Shown: positions 58,848 through 64,000 of the stretch, one piece after another
How the letters are laid out: every line of letters begins with the position of its first letter
Numbering within the stretch: the stretch's first letter is position 1
From: Enterobacter quasihormaechei
Lineage (GTDB): Bacteria > Pseudomonadota > Gammaproteobacteria > Enterobacterales > Enterobacteriaceae
DNA: 64,000 nt
NCBI RefSeq assembly: GCF_004331385.1
Contig: NZ_SJON01000006.1
Location: 124,001 to 188,000, forward strand
Direction: 5' to 3'
Notes under the pieces: model-generated
Databases searched by the model: none
Seen by the model: the letters and a program-made list of their open reading frames with translations, nothing else
Told to the model about the DNA's origin: nothing
Made by a program: the position numbers and the translations under genes

Positions 58848-60446
58848 CTAGCGTAACGGCAATAACGGCACGATGTGTCCATTGTGACGGGCTGGCGGAG
58901 AGGCACTTTCCGCCAGCCATGTCGGAAACTCCCGCAGCGGCATTGGTCGCGCATACAAGAACCCCTGCAAAATGTGTACGCTGTGACGGCGCAAATAGCG
59001 CGACTGCTCCTCGGTTTCAACCCCTTCCGCAACCAGTTCTATATTCAGCCGCTGGCCCAGCGCAATAATGATATCCGTGACCGTTGAGTTCACGGCGTCG
59101 GTGCCAATCGCGGTGGTGAAGGATTTATCAATTTTCAGCACGTCCGGACGCAGCTTTTCAAGCCACGAAAGTGAGCTATTGCCGGTACCAAAATCATCAA
59201 TCGCAAGTTTCACCCCTTTACGGTGCAGCTCGCGCACGATGCGGTAATCCACATCAAGCAACGCATCGCGTTCAGTTAACTCCACAATCAGCCGCTGAAC
59301 CGGATTGGCGTTAAACCAGATGCGGTTGAGATCCCGGATCAGCGCAGCGCGGCGAAAATGGCTGGCGGCCACGTTAATGCCGATATGGAAATCGCGCGAG
59401 GCCGGGAAATAGCCTATCTGCCGCACCGTTTCGCTGATGACGTAGCGGGTAAGCGGAACAATCAGGTTATGTTCTTCGGCCAGAGGGATAAAGACATCCG
59501 GTGAGATCCATCCCTGACGCGGGTTATTCCAGCGCAGAAGGATCTCGACGCCGACGCACTCCCGCGTGCGGGCATTCATCAGCGGCTGGCAGAAGAGTTC
59601 AAACTCCCGGGCGGCAATCCCCATATTGATTTCCCAGGTGAAACTGATGCGCCGCGCCGTGGCGAGCCAGACGATATAGCCCATCAGTAAGCTGAGCATC
59701 AGCGCCAGCGGCAGCTGAGTGGGCAGATTCCTCAACGCCATTTCGCCTGGCCCCGGGCCGCTGACCGTGACGCTGAAGGGATACCGCTGTGACGACTGTT
59801 CCAGCAGGGAGGCGTGTTCATCGAAGGTCAGCATATTCGTGACCTGTTGCCCGTCGCGGAGAAAATTATCGCCCACCTTGAGGACAACGTCGGTAATCAG
59901 CGGCCGCTGCGGCTCAAGGATCATTTTGGTGATGAGATCGATATTCACCACCTCCATCACCCCATCCTTGCTCCGGCCCGCCACGGGGGACCACTGGATC
60001 AGCACCGGGCTGCCCTTTAACAGCCACCGGTCGGTCAATAACAGCAGCCTGGGATCGCTCGCCGGCAGTATCGGGTGAAATTCGCTGACGGGAACATTAC
60101 GAATGCCGAACACGCTTGAACAATACAGCGTGCCGTCTCTTACGAGGGCGATTGAGCGTACGGTTTGCAGAATCGCCGCCTGTTTTCGCAGGACAAGATT
60201 CACCCCGGAACAGGGTTCACCCACCAGCGCGATGAGGGTTTCACGGTGGGTTTCCAGGGACATCAGCACCTTGTCCAGCGCGCGGACGGTGCTCTGAGCG
60301 AAGTCCTGGATACGATCCTGATTTATGTTGCGCTGTGAAATAAAGCGAATGCCCAACGTCAGGACGAGCGTCATGAACGCAACCGTGACGCAGACGATAA
60401 CGCGTTTTCGGCGATAGTCTTTAATGATCGTTTGTGCATTTTGCAT
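58848..60446 (-). CDS. pdeD: Cyclic-di-GMP phosphodiesterase PdeD (YoaD)
   Basis: Breaks down the second messenger c-di-GMP; in E. coli YoaD lowers cellulose production. It has 532 residues from the ATG of MQNAQTIIKDYRRKRVIV. Two membrane helices (about 16-36 and 235-257) bracket a periplasmic CSS domain with the redox Cys motif (LYCSSVFG). The C-terminal EAL domain has the signature as GVEILLRWNNP (EIL), with DDFGTGNSSLSWL, KIDKSF and LVAEGVETEEQ, so it should be active. It is convergent with yoaE, six bases apart. Confidence 0.94.
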   Translation of the reverse strand: MQNAQTIIKDYRRKRVIVCVTVAFMTLVLTLGIRFISQRNINQDRIQDFAQSTVRALDKVLMSLETHRETLIALVGEPCSGVNLVLRKQAAILQTVRSIALVRDGTLYCSSVFGIRNVPVSEFHPILPASDPRLLLLTDRWLLKGSPVLIQWSPVAGRSKDGVMEVVNIDLITKMILEPQRPLITDVVLKVGDNFLRDGQQVTNMLTFDEHASLLEQSSQRYPFSVTVSGPGPGEMALRNLPTQLPLALMLSLLMGYIVWLATARRISFTWEINMGIAAREFELFCQPLMNARTRECVGVEILLRWNNPRQGWISPDVFIPLAEEHNLIVPLTRYVISETVRQIGYFPASRDFHIGINVAASHFRRAALIRDLNRIWFNANPVQRLIVELTERDALLDVDYRIVRELHRKGVKLAIDDFGTGNSSLSWLEKLRPDVLKIDKSFTTAIGTDAVNSTVTDIIIALGQRLNIELVAEGVETEEQSRYLRRHSVHILQGFLYARPMPLREFPTWLAESASPPARHNGHIVPLLPLR

Positions 60447-60533
60447 GAACGGTCGCCTGTTAAGCACCGGCCGGAAGAGCCAGACGCAACAGTGACAGTG
60501 TAGTGGGGATTACGTGAAGCGACGAGACGAGAG

Positions 60534-60567
60534 GAGAAAATTCGCCCATCCGTTGTGGATGGGCGAA
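60534..60567 (-). terminator. Terminator of sdaA
   Basis: TTCGCCCATCC (60541-60551) and GGATGGGCGAA (60557-60567) form a perfect 11-base stem; read on the minus strand it runs into TTTTCTCC. Confidence 0.85.
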
Positions 60568-60575
60568 AGGAAGGC

Positions 60576-61940
60576 TTAGTCGCACTGCACCTTAATGGCC
60601 AGACCACCGCGGGAGGTCTCGCGGTACTTCGCGTTCATGTCCTTGCCGGTTTCGTACATGGTTTCGATAACCTTATCCAGCGACACGCGTGGCTCGCTGG
60701 TGCGGCGCATCGCCATGCGCGAGGCGTTGATGGCCTTAACGGAGGCGATGGCGTTACGCTCAATGCACGGCACCTGCACCTGGCCAGCAACCGGGTCACA
60801 GGTCAGACCGAGGTTATGCTCCATGCCGATTTCCGCCGCCACGCAAACCTGCTCAGGGCTTGCGCCCAGCAGCTCCGCCAGTCCCGCAGCTGCCATGGAG
60901 CAGGCAACGCCCACTTCACCCTGACAGCCCACTTCCGCACCGGAAATAGAGGCGTTCATTTTGTACAGCGCGCCGATGGCACCTGCCGCGAGGAAATAAC
61001 GGATGTAAATGTCCGGCGTGACGGGCTCGATAAAGTGATCGTAGTAGGCCAGCACCGCCGGAACGATACCGCACGCGCCGTTGGTCGGCGCGGTTACCAC
61101 GCGGCCCCCTGCGGCGTTCTCTTCGTTCACCGCCAGAGCAAACATGTTCACCCAGTCAACCACGTTCATCGGGTCGTTGGAGAATTTGTCGGTGGTGACC
61201 AGCATACGGCGCAGCGCGGATGCACGACGCGGCACGCGCAACGGGCCCGGCAGAACGCCTTCGGTGTTCATACCGCGATCGATACAGGCGCGCATGGTTT
61301 GCCATACGTTAGCAAAATAGTCTTCGATCTCTTTCTTGCTGTGCAGCGCCAGCTCGTTCTTCATCACCATGCCGGAGAGGGACAGACCGGTCTCTTTGCA
61401 GTAGCCCAGCATTTCGGTGGCGGATTTGAACGGATAGGGCACATTGACGTCGCCCGCGCTCTCTTTACCAAAGTGTTCTTCGTCAACGATGAAGCCACCG
61501 CCGATGGAGTAGTAGGTTTTGCTGTAGATCTCTTTTTCGCCGCTCCAGGCGTGGATGGTCATGCCGTTTTCGTGCAGCGGCAGGTTGTCGCTGCGAAAAC
61601 GCATCCCGTCATCCTGCGGGAAGTCCACTTCATGCTGACCGTTAGCCAGCAGCAGGCGTCCGCGCGTTTCCACGTCGCGGATAAATGCCGGAATGGCATC
61701 AATATCAACAGTGTCCGGCATGTTGCCCGCCAGACCCATAATAATGGCGATATCGGTGTGGTGGCCTTTACCCGTTAATGAAAGTGAACCGTAAACGTCT
61801 ACGGCGACACGGGTAACGCTTTCCAGTAATCCTTTTTCGACCAGATCATCGACGAACTGTTTACCGGCCTTCATCGGCCCTACAGTGTGGGAAGAGGACG
61901 GGCCAATCCCCACTTTGAACATGTCGAATATACTAATCAC
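60576..61940 (-). CDS. sdaA: L-serine dehydratase 1
   Basis: A 4Fe-4S enzyme that deaminates L-serine to pyruvate and ammonia. It has 454 residues from the GTG of [20 protein letters not shown], with AGGAG seven bases upstream. A GTG two codons earlier is too close to that site. The beta domain (about 1-150) is followed by the alpha domain, with the iron-sulfur Cys in CGIVPAV, SMAAAG near [11 protein letters not shown], and GLTCDPV. The C-terminus ends in Cys (KVQCD), as in E. coli, where this residue plugs the active site. Confidence 0.96.
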   Translation of the reverse strand: MISIFDMFKVGIGPSSSHTVGPMKAGKQFVDDLVEKGLLESVTRVAVDVYGSLSLTGKGHHTDIAIIMGLAGNMPDTVDIDAIPAFIRDVETRGRLLLANGQHEVDFPQDDGMRFRSDNLPLHENGMTIHAWSGEKEIYSKTYYSIGGGFIVDEEHFGKESAGDVNVPYPFKSATEMLGYCKETGLSLSGMVMKNELALHSKKEIEDYFANVWQTMRACIDRGMNTEGVLPGPLRVPRRASALRRMLVTTDKFSNDPMNVVDWVNMFALAVNEENAAGGRVVTAPTNGACGIVPAVLAYYDHFIEPVTPDIYIRYFLAAGAIGALYKMNASISGAEVGCQGEVGVACSMAAAGLAELLGASPEQVCVAAEIGMEHNLGLTCDPVAGQVQVPCIERNAIASVKAINASRMAMRRTSEPRVSLDKVIETMYETGKDMNAKYRETSRGGLAIKVQCD

Positions 61941-62124
61941 TTTCACACTCCTGACAGGGTTACTGGGGTTCCAGTAACGATGTTATAACTGCGCATAGTG
62001 TAAGAGGGAACACCAACCTCGGCTTAACTATTCACATGAATTAAACTAATGGTTAACGATGGTTTTGCTAATAGCGCGACGCCGATCGCAAACCTGCCAG
62101 AAAAGGGTGGAATGTAAAGTATAG

Positions 62125-62703
62125 TCAAGGCTTCAGGCCGATTTGCAGCGCCAGTTCACGAATAATGCCTGCCGTCATGCCCCAGACAAAATAATGCTGA
62201 TACCACGACAGCCAGACCCGATGATCGTGCCCGCGTCGGTGAATATCCAGCGGGTGATAGCGACCCAGACGAAGGGCCTCTTCAAGCGGCATTTCGAACA
62301 CGGCTGAAACTTCATCGACGCTGGCGTGATATTGAAGATCGGGCGGAATAATGCCGACCACCGGCGTGACCTGAAAACCGGTGACGCTGTCGACCGGCGG
62401 CAGCACGCCGATCACCTCCACCGCTTCCGGGGGGATCGCCACTTCCTCGTGCGCCTCGCGCAGCGCGGCGGCAATCAGGGAAGCATCGGTGCTGTCCACC
62501 GCGCCGCCGGGAAACGCAACCTGACCGGCGTGTTTTCGCATATGCGGTGCGCGCTGGGTAAGCAACAGACCCGGCTGTTCACGACGCACAACCGGGATCA
62601 GCACCGCCGCCTGACGTTGATTCAACGTGGCGCGGTTAACCTGGGGCCGCAGAAGCTGAAAGCGCGACAAAAAATCATCCAGCGTCAGGTTTTCTTTCTT
62701 CAC
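62125..62703 (-). CDS. nudL: NudL (YeaB), Nudix hydrolase of the CoA diphosphatase type
   Basis: A protein of 192 residues that begins at GTG ([18 protein letters not shown]). The Nudix box is [25 protein letters not shown] and the NUDT7-type signature ([22 protein letters not shown]) lies before it. Such enzymes split CoA and its derivatives; the natural substrate here is unproven. Its GTGA start overlaps the pabB stop, so the two are coupled. Confidence 0.95.
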   Translation of the reverse strand: MKKENLTLDDFLSRFQLLRPQVNRATLNQRQAAVLIPVVRREQPGLLLTQRAPHMRKHAGQVAFPGGAVDSTDASLIAAALREAHEEVAIPPEAVEVIGVLPPVDSVTGFQVTPVVGIIPPDLQYHASVDEVSAVFEMPLEEALRLGRYHPLDIHRRGHDHRVWLSWYQHYFVWGMTAGIIRELALQIGLKP

Positions 62704-64000
62704 CGTGAGTTCTCCAGTTGTTTCAGGATACGATTCACTTTATCAAACGTTTCCTGATATTCCGCCCCGGCCTGACTGTCGGCCACAATGCCACCGCCTG
62801 CGGAGCAGTACAGATTCCCGTCGCAGGCGGTGAGCGTGCGAATGGTGATGCTGGTGTCCATGGTTCCGCACAGGCTCACATAGCCGATGCTGCCGCACCA
62901 GGCGTTGCGTCGATGGGGTTCCAGTTCGTCGATAATCTCCATCGCGCGCACCTTTGGCGCGCCGGTGATGGAGCCTCCCGGAAACGCGGCGCGGAGCAGA
63001 TCGCAGGCGGTGCGCGAGGACGGCAGACGGGCGGTAATGGTGCTGACCAGATGATGCACCGCCGGGAAAGGCTCCACGATAAACAGCTCCGGTACGCGCA
63101 CGCTGCCCGGCTCGGCGACGCGGCCAATGTCATTGCGCATCAGATCGACAATCATCAGGTTTTCGGCACGATCTTTGGGCGAGGCAGCCAGCTTCTGCGC
63201 CTGCTGACGGTCTGCATCCGTATCGGCAAGGCGCGGCAGGGTGCCCTTGATCGGCCGGGTCTGAATCGTCCCTTCCGCCAGATGGATAAAACGCTCGGGC
63301 GAAAGGCTGAGGATCGCGCCGCGCTCCAGGCGTATAAACGCGCTGAACGGGGCCTTGTTGCTGGCATTGAGGCGGATAAACGCCTGCCATTCATCCCCCC
63401 GGTATGCTGCCTGGAAGCGCTGGGCCAGGTTCACCTGATAGCAGTCGCCGCTTTGCAGATACGCCTGCACGCGGGAGAATTTTTCCGCGTATTCCATCGC
63501 GCTCATGTTTGAGCGCCAGCCGGAGGTCAGCATAAACTGATCCGTTACGGCGGGCCGTTGCGCCTCAAGCCAGGCCAGACGCGCCTGCACGTCACGGTGG
63601 CTCAGCAGGGAGACCGTCTGTTTACGGTGATCCACGATCAGCGCCCAGTCATACAGCCCCACCGCCATATCCGGCAGGGCAATATCCGCCTGCGCTAACT
63701 CGGGCAGCTTTTCGAATCGACGACCCAGATCGTAACCAAACACGCCCAGCGCGCCTCCCTGGAAAGGAAGGTCCGGGTTCGGCGTGGCGGATAAGCCCAG
63801 CGCGTTAATCTCCTGCTGAAGCCGCAGTAGCGGATCGTCCGTTGGCGAGAGCTCATCGGTCGTCAGCGTTTTCACCGGATCGGCCACCAGAATATCAAAG
63901 CGGCTGTAAGGGTGATCCGCATGGCCTGAGTGCAGCAGCATGGCAAAAGGAAGATGGCTCAGACGGGCAAACCAGAACTCGGCGGCGTCCGTACGCCAGG
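62700..64000 (-). CDS. pabB: Aminodeoxychorismate synthase component 1 (5' end beyond window)
   Basis: Converts chorismate with ammonia (from PabA) to aminodeoxychorismate, the precursor of p-aminobenzoate and folate. The reading frame runs to the window edge: the first visible residues are [20 protein letters not shown], matching E. coli from about residue 13, so only about a dozen residues are missing. The chorismate-binding core has the PIKGT motif (RPIKGTLPR), [18 protein letters not shown] and the end [19 protein letters not shown]. It overlaps nudL by four bases. Confidence 0.96.
   Translation of the reverse strand, partial: WRTDAAEFWFARLSHLPFAMLLHSGHADHPYSRFDILVADPVKTLTTDELSPTDDPLLRLQQEINALGLSATPNPDLPFQGGALGVFGYDLGRRFEKLPELAQADIALPDMAVGLYDWALIVDHRKQTVSLLSHRDVQARLAWLEAQRPAVTDQFMLTSGWRSNMSAMEYAEKFSRVQAYLQSGDCYQVNLAQRFQAAYRGDEWQAFIRLNASNKAPFSAFIRLERGAILSLSPERFIHLAEGTIQTRPIKGTLPRLADTDADRQQAQKLAASPKDRAENLMIVDLMRNDIGRVAEPGSVRVPELFIVEPFPAVHHLVSTITARLPSSRTACDLLRAAFPGGSITGAPKVRAMEIIDELEPHRRNAWCGSIGYVSLCGTMDTSITIRTLTACDGNLYCSAGGGIVADSQAGAEYQETFDKVNRILKQLENSR

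Noticed and set aside
60555..61778. 407-codon open frame antisense to sdaA
   Set aside because: It is a shadow of the GC-biased sdaA codons: rich in His, Val, Arg and Gly, with no family resemblance and no ribosome site.

Overview
The window is chromosomal DNA of a member of the Enterobacteriaceae, most like Enterobacter or a close relative. From memory, the gene order follows the E. coli K-12 stretch from yecD to pabB gene by gene, and nearly all proteins have the same length and motifs as their E. coli counterparts. The species cannot be fixed from this sequence. Both end genes run off the window: yecD lacks its C-terminus and pabB lacks about its first dozen residues.

Layout. 0-6 kb: yecD, then aspS-nudB-yebC-ruvC and SOS-type ruvAB (tRNA charging, folate, DNA repair). 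6-11 kb: the zinc importer znuBC/znuA around a Zur box, then the cell-wall hydrolase mepM and the lipid A acyltransferase lpxM. 11-18 kb: a central carbon block with pykA, the regulator hexR, zwf, edd and eda (Entner-Doudoroff entry). 18-25.4 kb: an accessory type VI secretion module, vgrG, a Tle3-type lipase, a lipoprotein immunity gene, PAAR and a Tla3-type adaptor, inserted between the convergent genes eda and purT and bordered by two related hairpins. 25-33 kb: purT, yebE, ptrB, exoX, yobB, holE and the copper-type genes yobA-yebZ-yebY. 33-35.4 kb: the sRNA pair sdsR/ryeA, a DUF535 gene, pphA and yebV. 35-46 kb: rsmF, the envelope lipid-transport pair letA-letB, msrC, proQ-prc, htpX and yebQ. 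47-50 kb: kdgR, yobH, mgrB, yebO, and yobF-cspC behind a long leader. 50-53 kb: a second FtsI-like transpeptidase (PBP3SAL type), rlmA, and mntP behind a yybP-ykoY manganese riboswitch. 53-64 kb: yobD, the mannose PTS manXYZ, yoaE, pdeD, sdaA, nudL and pabB.

Differences from the K-12 order: the T6SS module, the DUF535 gene and the second FtsI are extra; yebB (between ruvC and ruvA), yebG and yebF (between purT and yebE) and yebW are missing. No tRNA, rRNA, insertion sequence, prophage or CRISPR array was seen.

The most interesting region is 18.0-25.4 kb: an orphan spike with a self-contained effector, immunity and adaptor set that needs T6SS core genes encoded elsewhere. Also worth attention are the second FtsI with an SSD motif where SxN is usual, a ruvC terminator hairpin that doubles as the ruvAB LexA box, and a long AT-rich inverted repeat near yobD.
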